Shown here: one piece after another, positions 46,005-59,800 of the stretch
How the letters are laid out: the number at the start of each line of letters is the position of its first letter
How positions within the stretch are numbered: position 1 is the first letter of the stretch
Assembly: GCF_004193775.1 (NCBI RefSeq)
Contig: NC_041012.1
Coordinates: forward strand, 14,405,223 to 14,469,222
From: Glycine soja
Lineage: Eukaryota > Streptophyta > Magnoliopsida > Fabales > Fabaceae
Reading direction: 5' to 3'
Length of the DNA stretch: 64,000 nucleotides
Made by a program: the position numbers and the translations under genes
The notes under the pieces: generated by a model
Database searches by the model: none
What the model was told of the DNA's origin: nothing
The model's input: only the letters and a program-made list of their open reading frames with translations

Positions 46005-46979
46005 GGATAGCATTCGCGGTTTAACTATGCGACGAACGAGGTTTATGGATTTATTTATTTACCGCCCCCAAAAACCCAAGTTGAGAGTCAGAGGTACAAA
46101 TGGAAAGAGATGCTAACTTATTGGAAATTGGTAACCAAAATTTATTTTCATCTAATATCAAAGTACTCGTAATAATTTAACCTTAATTTTAGTATAGAAA
46201 AACATTCATTTAATTTTAAATTATTGATTTTAAAATTATTGGTATAAATTTTCTTCTCAGAGAAATGTAATTAATAAGGATAAAAATGACTCTTTTTCAA
46301 GAACAAAAATCATATTTAACCTATCTTTGTAATAAATGTTTTGTTTTTTTTAATGTAGTTAATAAGTCCCATAAAAAAATAGGTTAAGTTGTTGGCCTAA
46401 TATGCTAAGTTCAAACACTAAATGCTAAGTTCAAACACATAGAGGAACTACATTCACTTTTTTTTCTTTTTCAAAAGATAGATGACAAAATTAATTAATT
46501 TGAAAGTATAAAGATTAAAAACACATTTTTGCCATTAAAAAGTAAGGCTTAAATCTTTTAAGATGCCTATTTAAGTAAATAGTTTAGGGGAGTTGTTGTT
46601 GCCCCTACCACCTTTGTTATTGGTCCCTACACATTTTATAAATCCATGAAAAAGACTTTTTTACCCCTCAATTCAAATCTCACGGCCTCTCCCTCTTCTC
46701 CCTTCCTCTCCTCTGTTTTTCGACTACAACAAAATTGTGATTCTGTTGTAGGTTTTATATGAGAAAATACATTTCCATTGTTGATTTTGTAAGCGGAAAC
46801 ATGTTTCCATTTTAAATTTTGTACTAAGTTCCTATACAATTACACAAAATACATTTTAGTCTATAAAATCCACAACAGAAACGTATTCCATTGTTGATTT
46901 TGTACATGGAACATGTTTTCGTTTTCACATTTGATATGAACTTCTTATACTTCAACAGAAATGCATTTGTGTCGTAGTA
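46005..46979. other. BRCT promoter side and intergenic DNA
   Basis: The first part is probably promoter. The region 46360-46560 is a dispersed AT-rich repeat containing a short duplication (ATGCTAAGTTCAAACAC, twice at about 46400-46440). The region 46740-46990 has four diverged copies of a word like CATTGTTGATTTTGTA next to AACATGTTTTC-like words. No gene. Confidence 0.45.
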
Positions 46980-46984
46980 TGTAC

Positions 46985-47605
46985 AAAATCCATAACGAAA
47001 ACATATTTTCATTTGTGTTGTAGCCCTTAGCCACCAAACCGGCTTTGAATAGATCAATACTATCATCCGGTACAACCTTCACTATATACACAGTGACAAC
47101 CAACAATAGTTTCTTTTGGAGGCAAAGGAACCAACTCTCATGTGCCACTGGTCTGTCAAGCAATCATTTCATCCAACACCGCCTGCCGTCGGTGCAGATT
47201 AGCTTAGGAATAGACACAAAATTCAAAGAGGGAATAAAAGAGAAATGAGGAGATAATAGGTGACAATCAAGAGTACAAGCATATAAAGGGTTAGAATTGT
47301 AAGTGGGACTGAATACCTTTGCGTAGGGCAATGGGAAGTTCAGGTGTAGGAGGCATTGACATTGTTGGAGGGCCGATTGGAGCAAAAGATGATGCTGGGA
47401 GATCAGTATGTGTAATCACCTATAGATGTATTAATGGCGGTGGAGCAGCAACAATGACCAGAGTGGGAACAAAAGGTTGATCAGCTAAAGGTGCATGACT
47501 GACAACAGTCTCTAAGAAGAATGGAGTAGACTCAAAGAAAGTGACATTAGCAAAAACAAGATAATGTTGAAAATGCGAACAGTAGCAACAATATTGTGTC
47601 CTGAT
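46985..47605 (-). pseudogene. Ty1/copia pol fragment (integrase end to RT start)
   Basis: In shifted minus-strand frames: FQHYLVFANVTFFESTPFFL (the region after integrase), then PELPIALRKGIQS, then FVSIPK, then VYIVKVVPDDSIDLFKAGLV followed by AKGYN. These match the copia series VTFFE.TPFF, PIA.RKGTRS and [21 protein letters not shown], also seen in the complete element at 22050-22720. It has many stops and lacks LTRs. Its left boundary abuts a hAT transposase relic at about 47605. Confidence 0.7.
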
Positions 47606-48262
47606 ATCTAAGTAAAATTCAAAATTTTCTTTTGAAGCTTCCCTCCAGTATCAACAAAGTGTGTCGTCAGTAGTTGATATTTTGGTTCAAAGTCCAAGTG
47701 TCTGTAGTCAAACAAACCTTTCCGCAACGCTTCTATAGCATATTTTTCAACCTCCCCTTTTCCTGTTCATAGTGTTCCCAAATTTCACGCCTCAATGTAT
47801 TGCGTCATGGGACATCAAATCTTGGCTGCAAGTACATTAGAAGATCGCGAAAGTCTTCATTCTCCTCAAATCGGAAAGGAAACTCAAACTTCACAAGCAT
47901 CTTCACTAGTATCTTTAGACATACATTTTGGTCAAACTTAATAATTGGCGAAGGATCAACATTGACCCCTTCTGTAATTGTCGAGTTTCTTTGCCTTTTC
48001 ATTGCTTCTTTATCAAAAAAAATTTATTACAACTACCCAAATGATTACACATGGCACTTGTCCCAGACCGATATTTAATTAACTGTCCACAATTCCTACA
48101 TTTAACCTGATGCTCCTCAGGAAACTCTACATTTAGCCCGATGCCCAGTTGATGATGTATCGGGTAATGTAGCATTAGTTCCGGAAATAGCTGGTGTGGT
48201 AATTTCAATGATATATGTCCGGAAAAAATAAAGAGCTGCAGTAAAATAACAAAGGAAACCAT
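47606..48262 (-). pseudogene. hAT transposase relic with BED zinc finger
   Basis: In the minus direction: a BED-type zinc finger (VKCRNCGQLIKYRSGTSAMC, then NHLGSCN) at about 48106-48025; after a frameshift IIKFDQNVCLKILVKMLVKF and FRDLLMYLQPRFDVP (47940-47806); then REIWEHYEQEKG and, frameshifted with stops, CLTTDTWTLNQNINY and THFVDTGGKLQKKILNF. This is the order found in plant hAT (Ac-like, DAYSLEEPER/RICESLEEPER-type) transposases, up to the first catalytic region. The remaining two-thirds, including the dimerisation domain, is absent and replaced by copia sequence. Dead. Confidence 0.75.
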
Positions 48263-50106
48263 GTAACAGTGACAACAAGCTAAAAATTTAAAAGAGAAAG
48301 CATAATTATACTAAAAAAGATGAGAACACTCAGGTACAATCAAGAGATGGAGAAATCAGTTTAGGCAACAGATTAACTTAAGATTAAAGCCCTCCAAAGA
48401 AGAATTGCTATCAGATTACACAGAGCATTTGTCACAGACTTCAGGTGTCAAATAAACCAGATTTCAAATGAGTAACAACCAGATTCAGCTCCCTAAGAAA
48501 GATAAACTATTTTTTAGTAAATTATCATTTACTATATGATGCTTCCTTCAAGCTGCACATGTGAAGAATCATTTCAAACTTTTTATCACAATGACTATAA
48601 GAAGAGTAAGTATTGACTGAATATCAGACGGTTGGAATCTGAAAAGTAGAGATCATACAAGATGTGATAATTAATCATATTTCCATTCTCTTGTAAAATT
48701 AGAAAGTGCTTCAGTAAAATTAGAAATCAGCTCAGGCAACAGATTAACTTAAAATTAAATCCCTTTCAACTATTCTAATCTAAACAAATAGAATTATGCA
48801 CAAAACAGTCACAAGTTATTGGTACTGAAAATCACTAAAACTTGAAGGAAGTCCCAAAGAAGAATAACTATCAGATTTCACATAGCATGGATACAAAGAA
48901 GAAAAGAAATACCATAGTTCTGACTTAATCCTAAAAGATTAGACAAATATGGAAAGTTTAACAGTATTACAAAGTTGACCATGAAAAACAAGAGCAACTG
49001 CTTTGAATGTGGGTTTGAGCTTAACTCAACCCCAAAAGCTAAATCAAAGAGCAAGGATTGTCTCTCAATTATATACTTTATTTTGACCTTATCTCTAGCT
49101 AATGTGGGACTTAAGTTTTTTCTTAACACGGCTTAACAAGAAGCTACAATGCATGTGAACTACTATTTACTCAAGTCAAAATTGTTACAAATTCACAGAC
49201 CAATGACTTTAGATGATGAGCATACAGATTTTGAAGCTGGAATTTGTTAGATGATAACAAAAACTTGTTCTCTTCTGTAGCAATATCAAAGAGAAAAAGC
49301 CATAAGAAGGGACAATTAAAAGGGATACTAAAAAACAAGTTAATAATAAGTAAACTGATCTCACTAACTTTTTGTGGCTGAAGCCAATGAAAGAAAATAA
49401 GATATTACTGGGAAATGAATGATTTGACTTCCCAAACAGCATATTGGTTTTTACTTCAGATGTTTTATAAAACCTCTACATGACACCATAGTTCTAAATG
49501 ACTCTTGGAAAAGCTCCTCCAGTCTTAACTCTTCACTTGACTTGCTAACAACTAAGCACGAAATTCTTCCAGCTACTATAATCACAAGCTTTCAAAATGA
49601 CCATAAAGAAGCCTCTGGACACAATATATAAACAAATTAAAACCAAACAAGCTGAACAGTAACTATAGCTCCATGTAAATAGCCAAATAAATTAACAAAT
49701 ACAATGGTTCAAAACATTTTTACAGAGTGAATGCCAGACCTGTAAATGCTGCAAACAGCAGATAACATCAGCCACATTGGTCTTTTCTCCTCCGAATGTG
49801 TTTCTATATTCTCGTGAAGAGTAATTTTCATTGTGCTGTTATCCGCACTATAGGTGAAGAGCAATTTTCTATTGATCCCTGATATTTCTAAGAGGACTTG
49901 TGGTGTACCATTAATCTTTACTTGATCTCGAGAGTTTTTCCCTCACATTTTTCCATGTTAAAAACTAATTTGATTCCCGTTGATTTTCTATTTCTGTCCT
50001 GTGCATCCTATTATTTGCTAATTATCATTTGTTGACTGAGATGTTTCAAGAACCTATCATTATTTGCACAGAAGGAAAAGTGATCCACTTTGCTTTCACT
50101 TGTTGT

Positions 50107-50140
<34 letters not shown>

Positions 50141-50628
50141 TGTGATCTTTCCCCAACATTGAGGCGATAAGTATTTGAAGAATTTTGTTTTTTTCTTTCT
50201 CTGCTATCAGCCTCATACTGGTTGTTAAGAGATGGCCAACACTTGCGCACCTTATTTGCCTAACCTCTAGTTATCATCAGAAAAACCTCTAAGCCTTCCT
50301 TCAGTTTCTTTGCAATCACAACACGAGTTAACCAAGCCACGAGAATTGAAGCATACACTACCAGAAACCAATTGCATCTCTGTAGTAGTTGCAGCAGCTC
50401 TACCATTCAGTTAAGCGTTATTCAGCATAAAATTTGAGAAAACAATTAATAATACAGTAGCCTCCAAAACATAACAAATTTGATAGTTTAGAAAAGCAAT
50501 AAACAGGACAAATTCACAAGAGTTTTTTTTTTTTTTTTTGGTATGACACTACGTACATCCTCTGCGTGCATGAACTAGATAAAACCATTATGAGCAGCAA
50601 AAGCTTTCTTTCTGACAAACAAGAAAAC
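48263..50628. other. Intergenic between the hAT relic and the NLR 3' end
   Basis: No gene. A segment around 48360-48480 (AGATGGAGAAATCAGTTTAG, ACAGATTAACTTAAGATTAA) is partly repeated at 48700-48880. The repeat shared with 37226-37300 lies at 49008-49110. A poly-T run is at 50524-50540. Part of 50300-50628 may be NLR 3' UTR. Confidence 0.45.
50101..50142. repeat. (TTG)n microsatellite
   Basis: TGTTGTTGT repeats with one interruption (GTCGTT), about 42 bp. Confidence 0.9.
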
Positions 50629-53600
50629 TCAAGAGAGATTTCTAGAAACAATGCGATTGTGTGCAAATCGGCTACACAGAGCTGACCATTTATAACCGAC
50701 CTCAAATAATTCTTGCCGAACTTTTCTTTGATCTTCCACCATTTGAGATTTGTCTTTCCTCACATTTTCAAACTCCTCTTTGTACCGTATAGTTTCTGCA
50801 ATGCATTTCTTCTTTTCCTCTTGAAGAGATGATAAGTCAGCCTCACAATCTTTTATTTCTTTCTTCAACCTAGTGATTCGTTCCTTCAAAACCGCTTCCT
50901 TCTGTTGACCTTCATCCATAAAATTCTTCGCCCCAGATATTTTGGAAGCAAGAGTAACAGCTACCACATTCTGGTGAGCTTCATGTGCTTCCAACTTGTC
51001 AGTGGTGGCAAAGGCTTGCTTGAAGGAACATAGAATGCTTGGGAACTGTGTGTGCATAGAGTCTACAATATCTTTAAGTCCATCTGAGAGAGTTACATCT
51101 TTTAAAGGAAGATTGGACAAAAAGTTAAGAGCAGTTAAAAGAAGGAGGCTGTCAGTCTCAGAGCTAGCTATGTCCTTCAGTGGCATCTTTAGACACCTTT
51201 CAAGGTCTGCAAGGACCTTTACAACCTGGTTATCTTCGGTTACTTGGCCTTCACCATCATATTCCACAGGTTGAAATAAACTCATGAGATCATTGGCTAC
51301 AAAGTCTAGAATATTTATAGTATGGCCTTCACTTTCTTTAGCAGTGTATGTTTCAGTTTGGCTGGGCATAATTTCACTCTGGGAAGAATAAGAGAAAACA
51401 TAACAGAAAAGACAACACATTAGCATCAAGCTACAACAGTTGTAAAGCACCTAGTTGCTTACAACAATTTTGATTACAAGTGTAATAAATTAAACTATGA
51501 GTGTGTCATGTGATGGTAACAAATTCATGAAATTATAAACTCTTAGTTGCAATTCAGTACTTCCCATTTTTTGGATTCCGCTCCTGCGGCACATATTACC
51601 TCAGAAAGGAAACATTGGTTTTAAGTTGATCAAAATGTTGGAAAGGTCAATTGCATACAATAAACTTACATGTAGATATGATTTACATTGAGAAGTAACT
51701 AATTGGTCTGACTATGAGCTAGCAAATTCAGAATGAATTGATGAAGTTGTCATCATATTGGCATTATTTAATATGGTTCCCTCTTCAGAAACTCTCTTAA
51801 TACTCTGAACAAGAAAAAAAGATATGCAACCTTGGAGTATTATTTTCCATTTTGAAAATGACAATAAGCATATCAGTGTTATGACTTGTGAAGAAGAACA
51901 AGTAACGATGCTAGTGATGAGTTCGTTGTTTCTGAATCACTGAATACATTATTGTTAATTTTTTCAGTCCTTTCGGTCCTTGGTTTCTACAACTATTATT
52001 TTCCTGCTATATTTTTTAAAGTACATACATATATATAGTTAGGTGGTATGGCATTATTTACCTGAGGAATTTCAACGGTACTTGCTATTTCTCCAAGTAG
52101 CTTTTGTTGGTTCATAAAAAACGGTTCACTCATCGATTGTCCATCCACCAACCCCTGCACAAAGTATTGAACAAGTCTAAAAGCATTAATCTTGATGCTT
52201 TTATTTCATCCAGTACTTTAGAAAAAGATTAAGTAGACTCACATTTGAGTGTGTTTTATGTAGAGGAATATCCAAATAACTTAGAGATGCCCCTTCAACC
52301 AGTTCCAAGTTAGTTAAGGAATTTACTATTGCTGGTTTCTCTGAAGCAATTTCCATCTCTGGTTTTTCATTTCTTTGAGCCACAATGCTGTTCTTAGAAA
52401 CAACACCTACTTCACCTTCTTTATCAAGCAAGTTAGATTCTTCTTGGATGCTATCATCAAGATTCTGAATCCTCTGACATGATGAAGTTCCTCTCCTGTG
52501 TTGATTAGGCCTATCACCTTGTTCAACCACCCAGAAATCCGATACCATCTCCGCACCACTAGGCTTGGTGTGAGCCACAACAACACCATCCAAGCCAGCA
52601 CCTTCTACACCAATGGACAAAGTTTCTTTCTTAACTTCCTCTGATGGAGCCTCCTCCTGAATCCAATCTTTCACTACATCCTCAATACTCTGTACATCAC
52701 AGCAGGAAGAATATGTTTTAATTTGTTTTGAATTTATGGCCTTGAAAATTGGAACATGGAACAATAGTAATTTGAGAAAGTTCCATGGTTACTATTTTTT
52801 CTTCAAGTTCAAGCACTTGTTGGATGTCCTCAAAACTTGATTCATTATGTAGATGTATTTGAGACTTTGGATGAATTTCCTTCTTTATGTATTATCCTAG
52901 ACTATGATGTTATCCATTTTTGCTTTGTGTAATGATGGTTAATGATGGCACAAGAGTTTAATTAAATTTTTCTCCATCTAATTTAGTTTCATAAGAGAGT
53001 TAAAAATAAAAAAATAAAAAAAGAGCTATTCCTTACCTTCATCAAGTTTGGTATAGGAATAAGTGGAAGTCTCTGGTCCCATGATTGCAAGTCTTTTGTC
53101 CCTTTGTTTTCTTTCTTTGAGGTAAGGACATCAAAGCCTTTTGTTGTGATACCACTTATGTTGAGTAATTGAGGACGGAGATAGAAATCAATTTCCTTAT
53201 CTAAAATAACAATTTTTAAGAATTAGGAATTTTAAGAAGGCTAAATCATAAAAAAGGAAGAGAACAACACCACCCTCTCCCTCCAAAAAAAGATATATCA
53301 CCTGTTAAAACATTGAGATGATACCTATTTCCATATATAAATCTCAAGCAATTTGAAGGTTAAACTTACTGAAAGTGAAATGTGTCAGATAGTTTATGAA
53401 AGGATCTAGCACTAAATGTAGGGGTACTGAATTCACCATAATAGTGTTAGATTTCAGCTTAAAACAAATTAACAATAAATGAATTTGTCCAATAGATATA
53501 TAAGCTGCATCCTGAGAATTGAGGCAGGCGATGTGAGACTTCCTAACAAATAATAGTACTGTATAATGCTTACCAGAATTAGAGGTCCGCAGCATGTCCT

Positions 53601-56600
53601 CGACAGTAGTTGTTGAAGTTAGTGAGAACTTTGGACAATCGTGCACAAGAAGATTGATCACAGTCTGAAATTCAATCCCATCACATAAATTTATGAGGTT
53701 TGGCTGTTGCATTAATACAACATGTTTCAGTTTCGGAAGCAAAACCTCCACCCTCCCTTCTCTCACACCTGTTTCACCTTGAAACACTTGCACTAGTCGA
53801 GTATTTTGATTTAGGATCAGATGCTCTAGTTCTGGAAACTCGTGGTAAATGGAGATAAGGAACAGATGCTTTAAGTTGTTGCAGTGTGAGACAAGAAGGA
53901 GTTTAAGATGTGAGAAGCATACTTTTGGGGATTGAGGATTTGATCCATTTCCATTTTCTTTATCATCCTCAATGATTTGCTCCAATTCCTCACAATGTTT
54001 TACAATGAGGATCTTTAACAGAGGTAGCATTCTCAAGATAGAGACAGAGAAGATAACCTTTAGTTTTGGACAGTTGCAAATGTGTAGTTCATGAAGATGT
54101 TGAACTTGAAGGCACACAAAATGTTTGGAACTCTTCCATATATACCTTAGCTTTGGTAAATTAACTAACTCTAGGACTTGTATCCACAAAGTCATTTGTT
54201 GTCCATTGATAGGAAATTCCTCCAGATTGAAAATTTCTTTGATTTCCGAGTTCTCAATAATAACAGATGCTAACTTTTGCTTAGTTGTCATACTCATTAC
54301 CCTTGAATCCTGTAAAAGCATACTAGCCATCAAGTCCGATACAAATATTAAATATTTCACATTTTAAGAGAAGTGACTAATAGAAATAGCTGCATGCTTA
54401 TAAGGCAGAAAGAGAGTCATACCGTTTTAGAACTATGATCTGAATGTGTAGCTTCTAAATCAACCTTCAAATTATTGATAGATAGAGTGGACAGCCCAAT
54501 ATTGTTCATGACAAGCAATTGCAAAGATGAGCATGTTGCAGAATAATTTTCTGGGAAAATGCCAATCATATTTGGTGTACTATGGAGTGTCACTCTTTCC
54601 AAAACAGGAAACTCAATTTGAAACTTGCTTTGGTATTGCTGGGAAGAATGAATGTTCTGACCAAATACATGTCTCAACTCAGGAGCCTCTCTGATTTCTA
54701 TAATTTCCAATTGCCTCATGCCTCTGGCAAATGAGATGGAGAATACATACTCCAGTAAGTGGCATCTCATAATACTCAACTTTTTCAAACTTGGAAAAAA
54801 TGGCACATAACTCTGAAAGTCATGATCATCTTGAATCACTTCTTTTTTATTTGTATGAGCTCTTCCATAAATTTGTATATGCTTCAAACCATGGCAATCT
54901 TCTATTGTCAATTCTTCCAATGAAGTCAAGGTTTCAGCTGTGGATGCTGAGAACAATGAACCCAAAATTGGACAAGATTTTAGCGTTAGCCTAGTAAGGT
55001 TGGGAAGATTGAATGATCCTGAAAAACAGTTAAACAGAAGCAGCATAGTGCTCCTGCATGTTAGATGCAATATATATACATATATAAACACTGCATCTAC
55101 TATATATGTTCATTAAGCAAATTTCAAATGGATCCTTATTAATTTCCATTGACAGTTAGCAAGAGCAGGAAAAAAAGGATTTGTTCTTTAATTTAAAACG
55201 TACAATTTATTTTAGAGAATTTACACTACACCAATCTTCCAAAACACACTTTATGTAAATCCATTTTAACAAACAACTTTCAGTTTTAAGAAATATATCT
55301 GAAATTTATCATTTGGTTCTGGTACAAAGATTTAACAACTTTCAATTCTAACACACAAAGATGGTGAGATGTTTACCTGGGTTTTGAGGCTCCTTATCCT
55401 CAATGATTTGTTGTAGCTGACTGCAATTTTCAATTTTCAGCTCTTTCAGTTGAGGTAGGCCTCCAGAGATACATGCTGAAAAGATGGACTTTAATTTTCT
55501 GCATCCACTTACCTCCATTTGTTGAAGATTTTGGAGGAGGTTCAAGGATTTTTTATCTCCTTTACATATATACCTCAATTGAGGCAGATTCTCTAAATAC
55601 AGCATTTCCAAACAAGATATCAATGGATCTTGTTTTCCATCAATGGATAGTTCTGCCAGCTGAATGATACCTTCTAACTCACAGTTATTGACCCGGACTT
55701 CTTTTATATTTTGCACTGTTAGATATGAAGCTTCATTAATTATGTCATTGTTATGAAAAGCCAAGCAAGTATTGATAGACACAATGGAGAATCCTGGACA
55801 ATTCTGCAATGTAAACTGACGAAGCAATGGCCATGTTGGATAACAAACTTCAGGACAAATGCTGATGATCTCTGGCAACATGATAAGAGTAAGCTCTTCT
55901 AAGGCAGTAAGCTCAATCTTAAGTTCATTTTGATTCTGACCAGCCAGATGATCTCCTTTTGTGCAATGGCCAAACAGGTATTTCAACTCACTATTAGATA
56001 CAATTTCCAAATTCTCTAATTGTACAAGGCCATGAGCAAAAGTGATTGGGATCAAATATTTTAACTTGTCGCACTCTCTGACATGGAGCCGTTTTAATTT
56101 TCGGAACAACAACCTTTTATCATTTGTACTTATCTCCTCTTTGTCATCATCAGTCACTATATGCTTCAGTCCAGGACAGGATATTATTTCTAATTTTTCC
56201 AACTGTACCAGATTTTGAGCAACCTCAAGAGTGAAAAGGCATATCAGCTTTGGACAATGACTTAAGTACAAGTCCTTTAATTTCTCAAAATGGCACCTAG
56301 GAGGTAGAGAACCATGGTATAAGGCTCCCATATGCTTCATGCGCTCAATTCTTAGGCAATGCAAGTTGGAGAAGATAGCTCCTACCTCGCTCAAATGATG
56401 ACTAGTGTCAATCAAACACTCTATCTTCTCAGAGTCACGTATCAAAAGCTCAATCAAATGACTCATACCTCCTTCTATTTGAAATATGTCGGGGAGAATA
56501 TTTTTTGCACCTCCCTCAATATTTGCTAGACACAAAACCTCTGCCTTTTTGGCCAAATCCTTAAATGCTGCATTAGATAGATCCAAATAACTAAGAAATA

Positions 56601-58680
56601 AGGTTCTGTGATGATTAAGAAACTCCTCTTGAAAACCAGCAAACATGTTTCCTAATTGTATGTGATACCTTTGCAATGCTTGGGGAACTCTAAACTCTTG
56701 GAAGAATTCAGCAGCATGTTCATTGTAGAAATCCCATTTTGATCTATGATCAGCAAAGTACAGCTCTTCTAATTGTGGGAGTCTTCCAATCACTTCAAAA
56801 GGACTATGTTTCATGTCACATTCTGACAAATCCAACAATCTCAAGCTTGTCAATTGTGTAGCAACAACATCTGGTAATTCAAGGAATGAACAATTATGTA
56901 ATGTAAGACTTTCAAGTTTCTTAACATCGCCCAAAAATGAGATGTCGCCTAATTCCCAGTTGCGTAGGAGTACACAACGAAGATTTGTTGATGATTTTAA
57001 TGACATTGACAACAATGGCCTTCTGTACCTATCCTTATTGCAAAGAAACAAAACTCTAAGCATTCTCATGCCTTTGAAAATTCCATCTGATACATCCAAA
57101 TTTGTATATAAATACAGAAACTCAAGATTGGAACAGTCTAGTTCATCTGGAATTTTTTTACTGCACAAATATCTCACTGAATTATGCTCCAAAGTCGCAT
57201 CCTTTTCCAATGCACACTCAATCATCTTATTCTCATTCTTTGCTATCCTGCGGGCTACATAGCGAACTAAGTCGTGCATTTTGACCCTTTTATCATCCAC
57301 ACACAACAATAAACAAGAACTCGTGAGCTTAATTTTGGCTACAATCACTTCATTTCTGGCCTCTTCATATGAGCAAACTTCTCCAACAAAACCCAACCCA
57401 ATTGCAAATCTTGTTAGAAGTTCTATTGGAATGTGAGAATCCTCTGGGAATACAGAACACAACAGGAAAAGTGATTTGGCTTCTTCAGAATCCAAATTAT
57501 CATAGCTTAACTGTAGGCACGTGTAAGGATTCTGCAAACCCTTTCCAATATTCACTGGTTTCGAACTTGTGAATCTCATCAATGTAACACTCCACACCTC
57601 CTCAGCTTTGCCCTTCAAGCTACTAGCAACAGCTGCAATGGCAACAGGCAATCCTTTGCACTTATCTGAAATCTCTCTTGCCAAATGCTTTAAGGTATCA
57701 GATGCGCCTTCGGATACAAGGGCTTTCTTTTGGAAAAGATTCCATGCTTCTCCATCTGTTAAGATTGGCAGGTGAATCTTTTTATGGCAGTCCATCATAG
57801 TACAAACTTCTTCTGATCGAGTGGTAATGAGAATCTTGCAACCCTTATGATGTTCAGTGGAAGGAATCCCTATGGCACCAAAATCAAGCTTCTCCCACAC
57901 ATCATCCAAAATCACAAGAATCCTATTATCTTGAGTTAGTCTCATGTACAAGCGTTGAGCTCTCTCCATTTCTTCGTTTTCTGGAAATATATACTGCATT
58001 GAACTTGCAATCTTTTCTTGAATCCTTTGAACTTGTACTGTACTAGACACAGGCACAAAAAGCACTTCATCAAAAAGACGTTCTGCTTCTACTTTCTTCC
58101 TAACTTCCATTGCTAATGTGGTTTTACCACAACCCCCCATCCCATACAATCCAATCACGGCGACCTCATCATCTTTCAGTGCTTCCATTAGTTGCTCATA
58201 AGCAGGCTGTCTACTCTCAAAAGTCAAACTTTTTTCTGAAAGAAAATCATGTGTGCCAAAAGGAAGTGTAGCAATGCTTTCAATTTCAACATATTGTCTA
58301 CCTTCTTCAATGCACTTTTCAAGTTTCCTTTTTCTATTTGCTAACTTCTTTCCTAATTGATATCGCCAAATCCAATTTGGACAGTGCCCAAAACAGGAAC
58401 TCTTTTTTGTTCTGGCCTCTTTTAGCAACTGATTCACTTTGTTTGCGTCAATGTTAGCATCCTTTAGCCACTTATCACCAACTTCAGCAACCTTTCTCGT
58501 TTGTTTCTTGGCGAGTTCAAAACGGTTTTGGACACTATATATTGTTGCAATCAAATAGCCTTCTTCTTTTTCAAGCTCTTCAACAAAATTGTTAAAGCAA
58601 CAAGGATAACGTAATTGATTTACTGCTCCACATACCAAGTCTCTTGAAATAGAGGATGCAAACCCGTAAAGGAATTCCAT
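50629..58680 (-). CDS. CC-NBS-LRR immune receptor with long C-terminal extension
   Basis: Seven exons: 58680-55377, 55018-54423, 54309-53574, 53200-53037, 52689-52243, 52154-52062 and 51378-50629. All GT-AG and in phase, 6090 nt, 2029 residues. Residues 1-150: predicted coiled coil. NB-ARC: P-loop GMGGCGKTT (180-188), RNBS-A FDEVLFVPVSS, kinase-2 RILVILDDVW (253-262), RNBS-B CKILITTRS, GLPVAIAAVASSLK, RNBS-D CSVFPED, MHD (468-470). Then irregular LRRs to about 1545, with the CPKLK/LEIxxC style of At4g27190-like NLRs. No TIR. Exons 4-7 (about 1546-2029) have no LRR; exon 7 ends in a charged coiled coil (LKERITRLKKEIKDCEADLS, then LQEEKKKC). NLRs are intracellular sensors whose ATP-dependent switch triggers defence. 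All switch motifs look intact. Whether exons 4-7 are always spliced in is inferred. Confidence 0.88.
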
Positions 58681-59800
58681 CAATTTACTCCACTAAATGC
58701 CACTTAATTAATCTGAAGAAAAGAGAGATGACGATCCCACATGGTAAGTTTTATAATCAATCATAAAAGTAGGTTTTATACTTAAATGTTGGATAAAAAA
58801 TGGTTCAAAATTGTTGAACATCCTATTTTTTTTAAACAACTTTTATGTTTTAATAAAAGCTCTCCCCTCCCTCCACCAAAAAAAAAACAATAATAGTATT
58901 CAAACATGTACTTAAATGACACAAATTTGCAGCCTCATAAGAATATATTAAACCAACAACTCCTGAAATCATAAGAATTGTTAAGTAGAAAAAAAAGTAG
59001 TCTAGAAAATGGAAAATATATTAAACAAAAGCTAGAACTAAATGGTGCATTATATATAAAATTTAAACTTTTTTTAATTATTAAATTCATTTAATATTTA
59101 TTTAAAATTACATCAACATTTTTAGGTTATAACACATTTGAGATAGTATCTACCTTTTGCAAAATTAAATTTTGGTGTAGCTAACGGGAGTGTTTGTAGT
59201 GATTTAAGTTCAGATTAGGTGAAAAAGATTGCACATGCACTCATGTTATTGTTAGTGCTCTGAAGAAAATGGTATCAGAAAGATTACTATGTAGTATGTG
59301 CATTGTTTACCAAGAGTGACAGTAAGTCACTATTTAAGACACTCTTTTTAAAACACTTTATAACTATTGTTTGAGCTGTGACCTGTGACCAATTAAGCAA
59401 AAGAGTAAACTTCCTGTTAAGACACCCCTTTCTAAGTGGTCCTTAAAGTGGGGAAAAGAACTACTTAGTCCTTTAAAGTATTCGAAATCATGCTAACTAG
59501 TTTCCAAATATTAAAAAACTCTTCAATTTAGTCCTTAAAGTAATAAATATTGATCAATACTTCATAGATTACTTAAATAATTTTATTACTTAAGTAATCA
59601 CTTAAGAGATTCAATAATAGTTCAAGCAAGAAATTATTAATGGCTTATTCTTGAGCAAAAAATTGCAACTAGGAAATGAGAAAAAATGAGTAAGCTTACC
59701 TCTTCTTTAAAATATTGTTGCTATACATGCAGAGAATGCTGACTTGGTGAGAATTAAAGTAAAGAGGTGTTGATGACTTCGAAATCTGGTACATGAGACT
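58681..59800 (-). promoter_or_regulatory. NLR 5' region with probable UTR intron
   Basis: In the minus direction a good donor (AAGAAGAG then GTAAGCTT, at about 59698) and a good acceptor (TTTTCTTCAG, at about 58715) could remove an intron of about 980 bp, leaving a short leader before the ATG at 58680. The span is AT-rich without ORFs. A 5' UTR intron is common in plant NLR genes; here it is inferred from splice words only. Confidence 0.4.

Noticed and set aside
56813..57262. 149-codon plus-strand ORF
   Set aside because: Antisense shadow of the NLR LRR region.
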